Positions 28,039-36,815 of a stretch of DNA of 64,000 bases are shown piece after piece (positions within the stretch are counted from its first letter, which is position 1; the number at the start of each line of letters is the position of its first letter). The DNA is from Gaiellasilicea sp037720595. GTDB lineage: Bacteria > Actinomycetota > Thermoleophilia > Gaiellales > Gaiellaceae. The stretch is taken from positions 62,001 to 126,000 of the forward strand of contig JBBJLW010000005.1 of assembly GCA_037720595.1 (NCBI GenBank). Direction: 5' to 3'. The translations under genes and the position numbers were made by a program. The notes below the pieces were generated by a model. The model was given only the letters and a program-made list of their open reading frames with translations, was not told the DNA's origin and made no database searches.

Positions 28039-28044
28039 TAAGCT
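28039..28044 (+). promoter_or_regulatory. -10-like box TAAGCT, leaderless-type promoter of the phosphatase gene
   Basis: TAAGCT ends six bases before the GTG at 28051 and directly follows the terminator of the preceding gene. A fresh promoter is needed here, and the spacing equals that of the other leaderless-type boxes in the window. Confidence 0.45.
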
Positions 28045-28050
28045 GAGGGA

Positions 28051-28659
28051 GTGTCGCGCTGTGTTGTCGCAACCGAACCGGCCCCTGCGTTCGAGTTGGC
28101 GCTTGTGTGCACCGGGAACCAGATTCGTAGCCCCATCGCCGAAGCATTCGTCAGGAGGCTCACCTCAGCGCTTCCGGTCGCTACGCGGTCGATGGGTCTT
28201 GTCGACCTCCGCGGAGAACCGCCTCCACAGGAGGCGATCGAAGCGGCGGCCGCCCTCGGCCTCGATATCTCAATGCACCGATCGCGTTGGATGGAGCCGC
28301 TCGCATTGCAACACAGCGACGCTGTCGTCGGCTTCGAGCTCATTCATGTCGCGGCAGCCGTGGTGGACGGCGGGGCGCGAGCCGAGAGGACATTCATGCT
28401 GCGCGAGCTCGTCGAGTTACTCGAGCTGGTGGACGTCCCTGAGGGAAACGCCCCGGCGGAGCGTGCTCGGCTGGCGGTGGCGCGAGCCGACGAACGACGC
28501 CGCGCGCTCGGCCGGCGCAGCGTCGCAGCACCGGTAGACGACCCACTCGGGCGTGGTCGCGCGGCCTACCGCACCGCGGTACGGGAACTCGGCGAACTCC
28601 TGCCGCGGCTAGTTAACGGACTCTTTCGACCAGTGCAGGTCGATGATAAACCGCGGTAA
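28051..28659 (+). CDS. Low-molecular-weight protein-tyrosine phosphatase
   Basis: A 202-aa phosphatase with the P-loop CTGNQIRSP (C-x5-R-S) and the late acidic DDPLG that supplies the general acid. It is longer than the usual 150-160 residues because of a central insertion. Such enzymes dephosphorylate BY-kinases of the same capsule or exopolysaccharide locus, here the gene at 25609. GTG start at 28051. Confidence 0.88.
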   Translation: MSRCVVATEPAPAFELALVCTGNQIRSPIAEAFVRRLTSALPVATRSMGLVDLRGEPPPQEAIEAAAALGLDISMHRSRWMEPLALQHSDAVVGFELIHVAAAVVDGGARAERTFMLRELVELLELVDVPEGNAPAERARLAVARADERRRALGRRSVAAPVDDPLGRGRAAYRTAVRELGELLPRLVNGLFRPVQVDDKPR

Positions 28660-29392
28660 GTTCAGAGCGTACGATCTACGGGTGCGTTGCGCGAGCAACT
28701 TTGATCTTCTTGTCGACACCCGCTCTATCGGACCCGAGCTCTTTCTACGTAAGGCTGCCGAGCAGTTGTGGTTCACGCGGCGATTCTTCGGGCTTCGGTG
28801 CGACCTCACTCGGCTCGCTCCAAAGAGGCCGGCCAAGGTAGCCCTCGCGATGGAGCCGGTGAACGAGCGGAGCTTCGACGGGTTCGACCTTGAACGTACA
28901 CGAGCTCGTGGCAGCGACGCATTCGAGGTTGCTCTGCGTCGCCGCCTTTGCAGATGTGGCGCCCGGACGCTGCATGTTGCGTGTGACGGCAGCGGTGCAG
29001 CGATCTATGCGCAGTGGCTTGTCAGGCCGGAAGACCAATACCTGATGCACTCGTGCGCACCGGAGCGTTTTCCGTATCTGAGTCTTGACCAAGTCCTGGT
29101 TGAAGGCGCCTACACATTTTTGGCATACCGCGGTAAAGGGGCGATGACCGACGGCATGGCGCAGCTCTTACATCTGGCTGCATCGGAAGGTTTTCGAACA
29201 GCCATAACATACGTCGGAACCGATAACCGTCCGTCCCTGCGTGGCTGCGCTGCGGTCGGATTCCAGCTCGACCATGTGCGGCTCAACATTCGCCGCCTCG
29301 GTACGACGAGGAGCAGTGTTCGTTCGGTCCGGGACGGCGATCGCCAACGCTGGAAGATCGCGACAGCTCGGACACCCGAGCCGTCGTCGTAG
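28643..29392 (+). CDS. GNAT-like acetyltransferase-domain protein
   Basis: A 249-aa protein overlapping the phosphatase end by 17 bp. The second half has GNAT features: EGAYTFLAYRGKGAMTDGMA (acetyl-CoA loop), FRTAITYVGTDNRPSLRGCA and AVGFQLDHVRL. The N-terminal 100 residues have no recognised motif apart from a CRCGARTLHVAC segment. It is less GC-rich than the housekeeping block. A sugar or lipid N-acyltransferase role is possible from context only. Confidence 0.7.
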   Translation: MINRGKFRAYDLRVRCASNFDLLVDTRSIGPELFLRKAAEQLWFTRRFFGLRCDLTRLAPKRPAKVALAMEPVNERSFDGFDLERTRARGSDAFEVALRRRLCRCGARTLHVACDGSGAAIYAQWLVRPEDQYLMHSCAPERFPYLSLDQVLVEGAYTFLAYRGKGAMTDGMAQLLHLAASEGFRTAITYVGTDNRPSLRGCAAVGFQLDHVRLNIRRLGTTRSSVRSVRDGDRQRWKIATARTPEPSS

Positions 29393-29409
29393 ACCGCCGC
29401 TCGTATAAG

Positions 29410-30417
29410 TCAGGCGGTTCGTCGATAGAACAGCTCGCCGAGCCCGCGAGAGACCCAGGTGGGCGCTCTCCGGATCAAGCCGCGCACGACGACCGGCGGG
29501 TTTCGCACCGGCCGTTCGGGCCCGCCGACGATCGTGTACGCGAGCTCTGATTCGGTGCTTCCCCAGCCGAGCTTGAAGCGCCGCAGGGAATCGTTCCCGA
29601 GCTCGGTACGCCCGAAGTCGAAGCGCTCGTACCCGTCTTCGCACGCACGCCGGATCGCCTGGGAGAACAGGAGATCGTTCGGCCGCAGCCCCCAGAACAG
29701 CGGGTCGGACGCTCCGTACTTGTAGGTGACCGTCCGATTCCAGCAGAGGAAGACAGCGCCGGCGACGGGAACGCTGCCGTGATGCGCGAGCAGGACGAAG
29801 GCAAGTCCGGGCTCGACCATTCGCCGCCAGAGCAGGCGGAAGAACCTGCGAGGCTGCACAGGCAGGCCGAAGCGTCGCCGAGTCAGGACGTGAAGGCGAT
29901 AGAACGTTTCGACGAGGTCTCGCTCCGACTCACCGAGACGGATGACGACGCCGTGCCGCTCGGCGGCGCGGGCATTGCGGCGCGTGGAGGCTCGGAAGCC
30001 GCGGACGACGGGATCGGGGTCCTGGTCGAGCCGCAGCGTGTGAGTCACCGCTGCCGGCGCCGAGCACGCAGATCCTCCCGGCAGGTTCGACCGAACTTCG
30101 ATCTCGCCGAGCCCTCGCTCCAACCGCACCCGCTCCAGTTCGGCGAAGATGGCTTCGGTTCCGGCTCCTAGCGGCGGGCAGATATCGGTGAACGGAAGCG
30201 AGACCCAGCGTCGAGGCCGGAAGCGGCTCGCGACCTCGATCACCGGGAGTCCTGCGGCGATCCCACCGGCAGAGCTTGGTAGGACGAGCGCCGACGGACG
30301 AAACTGGTAGCACTCGGCCAGAAGCAGCAGCCAAGCCGGGTGGTGAAAGGGAATGGCGTCTGGATGACCGCGTACGAAATCACTCCACTCCCTGCCGTCG
30401 GCAGCTATTTCGATCAT
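29410..30417 (-). CDS. FemAB-like/BioF2-type GNAT acyltransferase
   Basis: A 335-aa double-GNAT-fold protein. The N-terminus (DFVRGHPDAIPFHHPAWLLL) and the core (RNARAAERHGVVIRLGESER, HVLTRRRFGLPVQPRRFFRL, NDLLFSQAIRRACEDGYERF, GRTELGNDSLRRFKLGWG) match the FemAB-related acyltransferases common in exopolysaccharide loci. FemAB enzymes use aminoacyl-tRNA; the donor here is unknown. ATG 30417; it faces the formyltransferase gene divergently. Confidence 0.85.
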   Translation of the reverse strand: MIEIAADGREWSDFVRGHPDAIPFHHPAWLLLLAECYQFRPSALVLPSSAGGIAAGLPVIEVASRFRPRRWVSLPFTDICPPLGAGTEAIFAELERVRLERGLGEIEVRSNLPGGSACSAPAAVTHTLRLDQDPDPVVRGFRASTRRNARAAERHGVVIRLGESERDLVETFYRLHVLTRRRFGLPVQPRRFFRLLWRRMVEPGLAFVLLAHHGSVPVAGAVFLCWNRTVTYKYGASDPLFWGLRPNDLLFSQAIRRACEDGYERFDFGRTELGNDSLRRFKLGWGSTESELAYTIVGGPERPVRNPPVVVRGLIRRAPTWVSRGLGELFYRRTA

Positions 30418-30482
30418 TCGCACCCTCGGGGGCCGAGGGTAGCTGAGCACGCCTCGAGCGTCGTTTGCTGACGAGTGGCCCG

Positions 30483-31427
30483 ATGTCGGAGCAGGCTCTT
30501 CGCGTCGTCCTCGTCGGAGAGGAGGCCGCCGGCATGCGAGTGCTGCGCACCCTCGCCGCGATGAAGCTGACGATCGTCGCGGTGCTCGCAAGAAGCTCCT
30601 CGCCGGGAACGGAGAGCGTTGCGGGGGTCGCGAAGCGGCTGGGTTTGCAGGTCTGGCCGTCCGGCCTCGTGACGAGCCCCGGACTCCACGAGACTCTGCG
30701 CCGCGAACGAGTCGATCTCCTGCTGAACGTGCATTCGCTCCACGTGATCGCAACCGAGGTCGCGGATGCCCCTTCGATCGGTAGCTTCAACCTCCACCCC
30801 GGTCCGCTGCCTGCGTACGCGGGTCTCGATGCTCCGAGCTGGGCGGTGTACCACGGCGAGCGCCGGTACGGGAGCACGCTGCATTGGCTGACGCCCGAGG
30901 TGGACGGCGGCCCGATCGCCTACTCGACCGCATTCGATGTCGATCCGGCAGAGACGGCGATCTCGCTCTACCTCAAGTGCGTGCGGCACGGAGTTCCGCT
31001 CGTCTCGGAGCTCGTGACCGCGGCCGCGACCGGCGGTCGTGCCGCCATCCCCGCCACGCCGCAGAACTCGGCCGAGCGTCGCTACTTCCGCCGCGCGGTT
31101 CCACACGACGGCTGGCTCCTCTGGAGTCTCGAGGCCCACCGCCTTGCCGCGCTCGTGCGTGCCTGCGACTTCGGGCCGTTCGATTCGCCTTGGGGAAGCG
31201 CGCGAACCGTGGTCGAAGGGCTCGAGCTCGAGGTGCTGCGCGCGACCGCGACCGATGAGGCAGCGACGTCCGAGCCCGGCACGATCGGCGCCGGTTCCGA
31301 GAACGGCGTGCTCGTCGCCGCCGCCGACAACTGGCTGCTCGTCGAGGCGGTGCGGGTCGGCGACGGCCGGGTCGACCCCAGGTCGGTACTCCGCGAGGGC
31401 ACACGCTGCACCCCGATCCGCGAATGA
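30483..31427 (+). CDS. Formyl-tetrahydrofolate-dependent formyltransferase
   Basis: A 314-aa formyl_trans_N protein like the methionyl-tRNA/sugar-amine formyltransferases. The catalytic triad context is SFNLHPGPLPAYAGLDAPSW (Asn, His) and TPEVDGGPIAYS (Asp). A C-terminal domain of about 90 residues ends the protein. ATG 30483 (MSEQALRVV) is better than the upstream TTG. It opens a run of co-directional genes with a monooxygenase, adenylation enzyme and carrier protein, so the target is probably an amine made or activated there, or an amino sugar. Confidence 0.85.
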   Translation: MSEQALRVVLVGEEAAGMRVLRTLAAMKLTIVAVLARSSSPGTESVAGVAKRLGLQVWPSGLVTSPGLHETLRRERVDLLLNVHSLHVIATEVADAPSIGSFNLHPGPLPAYAGLDAPSWAVYHGERRYGSTLHWLTPEVDGGPIAYSTAFDVDPAETAISLYLKCVRHGVPLVSELVTAAATGGRAAIPATPQNSAERRYFRRAVPHDGWLLWSLEAHRLAALVRACDFGPFDSPWGSARTVVEGLELEVLRATATDEAATSEPGTIGAGSENGVLVAAADNWLLVEAVRVGDGRVDPRSVLREGTRCTPIRE

Positions 31428-31458
31428 CGGCCGACGGTCCTCGGCTCAGAACTATTGT

Positions 31459-32478
31459 ATGAACGTGTCCGGTCCCACGATCCGCGTGTTCACGACGTGT
31501 CCCCAGTCGAAGGACGGGGCGAGCGAGAGCTACGCAGCTCGCGTTGCCGAGGTCGCGCGCTGGAGCGAGGAGGCCGAGTTCCACGGAATCCTCGTCTACA
31601 CCGACAACAGCCTCGTCGATCCTTGGCTCGTCGCGCAGCTGATTCTCCAATCGACACGTTCGCTCAGCCCGCTCGTGGCGGTGCAGCCGGTCTACATGCA
31701 CCCGTACGCCGCGGCCAAGATGATCGCTTCGCTTGCGTTTCTCCACGGGCGACGGCTGGATGTGAATCTCGTCGCAGGGGGCTTTCGCAAGGATCTGCTG
31801 GCACTCGCCGACGAGACGCCGCACGACGACCGGTACGAGCGACTCGTGGAGTACGCCGAAGTCGTCCGCGGACTGCTGAGCGCGGCGCGGCCGTTCAGCT
31901 TCGAGGGCAGCTATTACCGGGTCCGGAACCTGCAGCTCCGGCCGGCGGTGCCGCAAGAGCTCAGGCCGTCGTTCTTCGTCTCGGGATCGTCCCCCGCGGG
32001 ACTGGAGGCGGCGCGGAAGCTCGAGGCGACCGCGGTGAAGTACCCGCAGCCCGCGCACGAGGAGCGGTCAGCAGCGGACCCGAACGGCACCGGCCTCGGG
32101 ATTCGCGTGGGGATCATCGCGCGCGAGAGCGACGAGGAGGCCTGGGCGGTCGCGCACGATCGCTTCCCCGGCAGCCGGATGGGCCAGCTCACCCATCGTC
32201 TCGCCATGGAGGCGACCGATTCTCATTGGCACCGCCAGCTCTCCGCGCGGCAGAACGGCGACGAGCCGATCCCGGATCCCTACTGGCTCTGGCCGTTCCA
32301 GAACTACCAGACGTTCTGTCCGTACCTCGTCGGCAGCCATGAACGGGTCGCCGGCGAGCTCCGCGCCTACGCCGACAGCGGCTTCAGGACGCTCATCGTC
32401 GACATCCCGGTCTCGCCCGCCGACCTCGGGCACATCGGGGTCGCACTCGAGAGGGCGCTCGCCCCCGTGGCGCTGTGA
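31459..32478 (+). CDS. LLM-class flavin-dependent monooxygenase
   Basis: A 339-aa bacterial-luciferase-like TIM-barrel enzyme related to SsuD. Core motifs are EFHGILVYTDNSLVDPWLVA, SLSPLVAVQPVYMHPYAAAK, RLDVNLVAGGFRKD, SSPAGLEAARKLEATAVKYP and FRTLIVDIP. Members in biosynthetic clusters hydroxylate amines or carbon. It starts at ATG 31459 and its stop overlaps the adenylation gene (GTGA). Confidence 0.9.
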   Translation: MNVSGPTIRVFTTCPQSKDGASESYAARVAEVARWSEEAEFHGILVYTDNSLVDPWLVAQLILQSTRSLSPLVAVQPVYMHPYAAAKMIASLAFLHGRRLDVNLVAGGFRKDLLALADETPHDDRYERLVEYAEVVRGLLSAARPFSFEGSYYRVRNLQLRPAVPQELRPSFFVSGSSPAGLEAARKLEATAVKYPQPAHEERSAADPNGTGLGIRVGIIARESDEEAWAVAHDRFPGSRMGQLTHRLAMEATDSHWHRQLSARQNGDEPIPDPYWLWPFQNYQTFCPYLVGSHERVAGELRAYADSGFRTLIVDIPVSPADLGHIGVALERALAPVAL

Positions 32479-34073
32479 CCGAGACGCTGCACGAACGCGT
32501 CGGCGAGCAGTCCGCTCGCACGCCCGACGCGCTCGCAGTCGCGATGGAGGGCGAGACGGTGACCTACCAGCTCCTCGAAACGGAGAGCAACCGCTTGGCG
32601 CGCTGCCTGCGTGACGTCGGCTGCGAACGCGGCGACCGCGTCTGCCTGTTTCTACCGAAATCGCCGGCCGCGATCGTGGCGATGCTGGGAGTGCTGAAGG
32701 CCGGCTGCGCGTATGTGCCGGTCGATCTCGACAGCCCGGGAGCGCGGCTGGCGAAGATCGTCCCCCGCGCAGATCCTCGTGTCGTGCTCGTGGCGCAGGC
32801 GGCAACGCCGCAGCTCGAGGAGCTACGAACAGCCGGCGGTCTCGACAGCGACGTCCTCGTCGGCTCGTCGAGCGCGAAGAACGGCACGGGACACGCATTC
32901 GGAGCAGATGACCTCGCGGGGTTCTCCCCCGAGCCGATCGACAGCGGCGTCGGGGGCGATGACGCCGCCCACATCCTGTTCACATCCGGGTCGACCGGCG
33001 AGCCAAAAGGCGTTGTGATCACGCACGCGAACGTGCTCGCGTTTCTCGGTTGGGCGATTCCGTATTTCGAGATCGGGCAGGAGGACCGCCTGTCCGGGCA
33101 TCCCCCACTTCATTTCGATCTGTCGACGTTCGACATCTACGGCGCCCTCACGTCAGGCGCTCAGCTCCACCTCGTGCCGCCGGCGCTCAACCTTCCCCCA
33201 AAGGGGATCGCACGCTTCATCGAGCGGCACGAGCTAACGCAATGGTTCTCGGTTCCGTCTGTTCTCACCTACATGGCGAAGTTCGACGCCGTGCCCGAGG
33301 GCGGGTTCCCGAGCCTCCGCCGCGTGCTCTCGTGCGGCGACGTGCTTCCGAGTCCGGTTCTCGGGCACTGGGCCGCGCGGCTACCGCACGTCCGCTTCAC
33401 GAACCTCTACGGCCCGACCGAGGCGACGATCGCCAGTAGCTTTCACGCGATCGAGACTTTCTCGCCGACGGAGACGAACGCGATTCCGATCGGGAGGGCC
33501 TGCGACCGCGAGGAGTTGCTCGTTCTCGACGAGGCCCTCGAACCGGCGGGCGCCGGGGTAGCGGGCGATCTCTACATCGCGGGGGCCGGGCTCAGTCCCG
33601 GATACTGGCGCGACGAGGAGAAGACGCGAGCGGCCTTCCTGCCCGATCCGCGGCCGGATCGACCAGCTGGGCGCCTCTACCGCACGGGAGACCGCGCGCG
33701 GATGGACGAGACGGGCGTCGTCCACTTTCTCGGCCGGGCGGATTCGCAGGTCAAGAGCCGCGGCTACCGCATCGAGCTCGGCGAAGTCGAACGTGCAGTG
33801 ACCGCCCTGCCGGAGCTGCGAGAGGCGGCGGTGGTAGGCGTCGAGAGCGAGTTCGAGGGCACGTCCCTGTGCTGCGCGTTCGCCGCCGCCGAAACCGAAG
33901 GCGTCTCGACCCAGCGCCTGAAGCAGGCGCTCCGGGCAACGCTGCCGCAGTACATGGTGCCCTCGCGGTGGCTCGCGCTGCCGGTGCTCCCGAAAAACGC
34001 GAACGGGAAGATCGACCGCTCGGAGATCCGGCGGCTCTTCGCCCCCGAGCCGGCGGAATCGACACGGCAGTGA
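32475..34073 (+). CDS. Free-standing amino-acid adenylation enzyme (NRPS A domain)
   Basis: A 532-aa AMP-forming ligase with the full A-domain motif set: A3 LFTSGSTGEPKGVVITH, A4 HFDLSTFDIY, A5 NLYGPTEAT, A7 YRTGDRARM, A8 GRADSQVKSRGYRIELGEVE and A10 NANGKIDR. The Asp in the FDLSTFD segment is the residue that normally binds the alpha-amino group, so the substrate is probably an amino acid. The active-site region is DltA-like in style. No condensation or carrier domain is attached; the carrier is the next gene, overlapping by four bases. Confidence 0.93.
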   Translation: MTETLHERVGEQSARTPDALAVAMEGETVTYQLLETESNRLARCLRDVGCERGDRVCLFLPKSPAAIVAMLGVLKAGCAYVPVDLDSPGARLAKIVPRADPRVVLVAQAATPQLEELRTAGGLDSDVLVGSSSAKNGTGHAFGADDLAGFSPEPIDSGVGGDDAAHILFTSGSTGEPKGVVITHANVLAFLGWAIPYFEIGQEDRLSGHPPLHFDLSTFDIYGALTSGAQLHLVPPALNLPPKGIARFIERHELTQWFSVPSVLTYMAKFDAVPEGGFPSLRRVLSCGDVLPSPVLGHWAARLPHVRFTNLYGPTEATIASSFHAIETFSPTETNAIPIGRACDREELLVLDEALEPAGAGVAGDLYIAGAGLSPGYWRDEEKTRAAFLPDPRPDRPAGRLYRTGDRARMDETGVVHFLGRADSQVKSRGYRIELGEVERAVTALPELREAAVVGVESEFEGTSLCCAFAAAETEGVSTQRLKQALRATLPQYMVPSRWLALPVLPKNANGKIDRSEIRRLFAPEPAESTRQ

Positions 34074-34330
34074 GTAACGCGATTCGACACGAGCTTGCGT
34101 CCCTCTTTCCGGAGGCGCTCGGAATCGCGGCTCCGGCCGACGACGTCGATCTGATCGAGGAAGGCGTGATCGACTCGTTGGCCCTGGTGGGGCTCCTGTT
34201 CGCGATCGAACGGCATTTCGAGATCGAGATTCCACCCGACCTGCTCGAGGTCGACCGATTCAGGACGATCGAGCGGCTCGCGGAACTCGTCGCCGAGTGC
34301 GGTGGCCTCCGCGCACAGGAGGCATCGTGA
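34070..34330 (+). CDS. Acyl/peptidyl carrier protein
   Basis: An 86-aa four-helix carrier with the phosphopantetheine attachment Ser in EEGVIDSLALVGLLFAIERH. The start is GTG 34070 in a GTGA overlap with the adenylation gene and the end overlaps the GNAT gene (GTGA). It is the expected acceptor for the amino acid activated by the preceding enzyme. Confidence 0.93.
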   Translation: MSNAIRHELASLFPEALGIAAPADDVDLIEEGVIDSLALVGLLFAIERHFEIEIPPDLLEVDRFRTIERLAELVAECGGLRAQEAS

Positions 34331-35424
34331 TCGCGCTCCGCGAGCTCACTGTGGAGGACCTTCCGCGCGTGGCTGGACTCTGGGACGTGGTTCAGCACGA
34401 AGGCTCGCGCCGGACCAACGTGCGGGAGCTGGGCCACTTCCTCGAGCAGACGTTGTTCGCGTCGCCCTGGGCCGACCCTGAGATCCCGTCGCTCGTCGCG
34501 ACCGACGGCGACGAGATCGTCGGGTTTCTCGGCTCGAACGTCCGCCGAATGCGGTTCGACGGCCGGCCGGTGCGAATGGCCTGCAGCGCGCACCTGCTCG
34601 CGCATCCGCGAGTCCGCGCCCAGGCTGTCGGAGCGCGTCTCCTGCACACGTACCTCCACGGCCCGCAGGAGCTCACGATCACCGACGGGGCGAACGAGCC
34701 TGTTCGGAAGATGTGGGAGGGGCTCGGCGGCACGACCGTGCACGTGAGCTGCGTCTCGTTCGTGCAGCTCCTACGACCGTGGCAGGTCGCGACGCATCGC
34801 CTCGCGCGATCCAGGCGCTTGCGGCCAGTCGAAGCGGCGCTGCGGCCGCTCGCGCGCCTGCTCGACGCAGCCACGGATCGAATCGTCCCGCCCGAACAGG
34901 CGCCCGGTAGCGAAGCGTCGAGTGAGCCGCTGACACCCTCGATTCTGCTCGAGCAGCTTCCGGCAGTTGCCGGCGACGTTCGACTCGTGCCGGACTACGA
35001 CGCCGGCTATCTCGCCTGGCTCTTCGAGGCACTCGACGATTCTGCCCGGCGGGAGCCGCTGTGGCCCGACCGAGTCGAGCGGGGGCGGCTCTGGGCGGAG
35101 CTCGTGCGGACGAGCGGCGGCGTCGCCGGTTGGTACGTCTGCCAGCTTCAACGAGGAGGCTTCTGTCGCGTTCTCCAGCTCGCCGCGCCGGAGAAGAATG
35201 CGGCGATCGTTCTCGCCCAGCTTCGGCGCGGCGCCCTGGCGAACGGCGCTGCGGGGATCTACGGCAGACTCGAGCCCCGACTCGTCGGCCCGCTCTCGGA
35301 GCAGCGGACCCTGCTCCACCTCGGTCCTGGGCGCCTGCTCGTCTCCGCGCGAGACGACGCGATCGTGGACGCGATCGTGCGCGGCAGTGCGCTGCTGACC
35401 CGCATGGACGGAGAATGGTGGTGA
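34327..35424 (+). CDS. GNAT-family acyltransferase, possible aminoacyl-carrier-dependent transferase
   Basis: A 365-aa protein whose first 150 residues are GNAT-like (LRELTVEDLPRVAGLWDVVQ, VGFLGSNVRRMRFDGRPVRM, LLAHPRVRAQAVGARLLHTY). The C-terminal 200 residues form a second domain of unknown type. It is translationally coupled to the carrier-protein gene (GTGA overlap), so transfer of the carrier-bound acyl or aminoacyl group is a reasonable inference. The acceptor is unknown. Confidence 0.75.
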   Translation: MIALRELTVEDLPRVAGLWDVVQHEGSRRTNVRELGHFLEQTLFASPWADPEIPSLVATDGDEIVGFLGSNVRRMRFDGRPVRMACSAHLLAHPRVRAQAVGARLLHTYLHGPQELTITDGANEPVRKMWEGLGGTTVHVSCVSFVQLLRPWQVATHRLARSRRLRPVEAALRPLARLLDAATDRIVPPEQAPGSEASSEPLTPSILLEQLPAVAGDVRLVPDYDAGYLAWLFEALDDSARREPLWPDRVERGRLWAELVRTSGGVAGWYVCQLQRGGFCRVLQLAAPEKNAAIVLAQLRRGALANGAAGIYGRLEPRLVGPLSEQRTLLHLGPGRLLVSARDDAIVDAIVRGSALLTRMDGEWW

Positions 35425-36815
35425 GCCAGACCGATCGAAGCTCGCTCGAGTCCCTGTTGCGCCCAGCGGAGCCGGTGCCGATGGTGGATGCCCCTAACGG
35501 CGACCACGGCGTAATCGTCCAAAGCGGCGGCTCCGAAACGGACTGGTTGACGAGCGGGGCCTGGCGACTCTTGGCTGCCGCGGGGATCTCCGAGGGAGCC
35601 GGCACACCGATCGCGACGTTCACCACCGGGAGCGGAAGCGCAGTAACCGCTTCCTTCGACGAGACCACGAGGCGGGTCATGGTTCCATTCAGCCTCGAGG
35701 AGGCCTACCGAAACTACATCACGGAACGGTGGGCAAGCAACAGTCAACATCGGAGGCTCTCGCCGCATCACCTCAACCTGTTTTATCGCACGAAGGTTCT
35801 CGTCCCTCGAAACCTGCAGATCCGCGCTCGGCGCATGATCATCCGTTGGCAAGGTCATCCCGAGTTCCCCGAATGGCCGCTCGACCTTAGCGTCGCGCGC
35901 CTCCTACGCTTTTACGCCTTCTGTATTCTGCTCGCTCGGGGGAAGACTCAGGCGCCTTTCCGTTGGTTCTGGCCGAATGGACACCGTGCTGCACTCATAT
36001 TGACGCACGACGTAGAAAACGACAGCGGCATACGGAACGTGCTAGCGCTCGCCGACCTCGAGGAAGGCTTCGGCCTCAGGTCTTCATTCAACTTCGGCGC
36101 TTGGTACACGATTGATCCTGGCTTAGTCCGAGAACTCTTGGATCGAGGGTTCGAAGTGGGTGTTCACGGGCTCCGTCATGACCGATCTCTTTTTCAATCG
36201 CGTGAAGCCTTCGAGGCACAGCTTCCAGTGCTGGCGACCTTCAAGCAGCACCTCGGTGGCTCTGGCTTCCGCTCGCCCGCCACGTATCGAGTACACAACT
36301 GGCTTGCAGATTTGCCGTTCGACTATGACTGCTCGGTGCCGCATTCCGATCCGTACGAGCCTCAGCCCGGCGGTTGCTGCACGCTGTGGCCCTTCTTTAT
36401 TGGGCCCCTCGTGGAACTCCCCTACACCTTGCCTCAGGATTACACGCTCTTTACTCTACTCGGACATCGAACTCCCGACCTCTGGATCGAGCAAGCCGAC
36501 CGGATCGAGAAGCAGAACGGACTCATCCAGTGTGTGAGCCATCCGGATCGCGGTTATCTGGCCGATCGTGAGAAAATCGCCCATTATTCAGAGTTCCTTG
36601 CGGCAATGTCCGAGCGTTCGTCGATCTGGAAGACCCTTCCACAAGACGTGGCGAGTTGGTGGCGTCTACGTGGGAGCGACCATGAAGGCGGCTCGCACAA
36701 CTCTCCACCCCCCACCGATGGCCTTATGCATCTAGGGGCAACGCCTGAGGACGTATGTTTTGAACCGACTCCTGCGACGACTGGTAGCTCGATACGTGGA
36801 AGCGATCGAACTTGA
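35415..36815 (+). CDS. Polysaccharide deacetylase-like (NodB-fold) protein
   Basis: A 466-aa protein. An N-terminal region of about 190 residues without motifs precedes a NodB-like barrel. Visible parts are ALILTHDVENDSG (metal Asp pair region), EVGVHGLRHDRSLF (H-x3-H metal site), GFRSPATYR and a late CVSHPDRGYL. ATG 35415 or GTG 35421 start within the end of the GNAT gene. It may deacetylate, or hydrolyse, an amino-sugar or formamido group in the locus product. Base composition starts to fall in AT-richer direction inside this gene. Confidence 0.8.
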   Translation: MVVSQTDRSSLESLLRPAEPVPMVDAPNGDHGVIVQSGGSETDWLTSGAWRLLAAAGISEGAGTPIATFTTGSGSAVTASFDETTRRVMVPFSLEEAYRNYITERWASNSQHRRLSPHHLNLFYRTKVLVPRNLQIRARRMIIRWQGHPEFPEWPLDLSVARLLRFYAFCILLARGKTQAPFRWFWPNGHRAALILTHDVENDSGIRNVLALADLEEGFGLRSSFNFGAWYTIDPGLVRELLDRGFEVGVHGLRHDRSLFQSREAFEAQLPVLATFKQHLGGSGFRSPATYRVHNWLADLPFDYDCSVPHSDPYEPQPGGCCTLWPFFIGPLVELPYTLPQDYTLFTLLGHRTPDLWIEQADRIEKQNGLIQCVSHPDRGYLADREKIAHYSEFLAAMSERSSIWKTLPQDVASWWRLRGSDHEGGSHNSPPPTDGLMHLGATPEDVCFEPTPATTGSSIRGSDRT

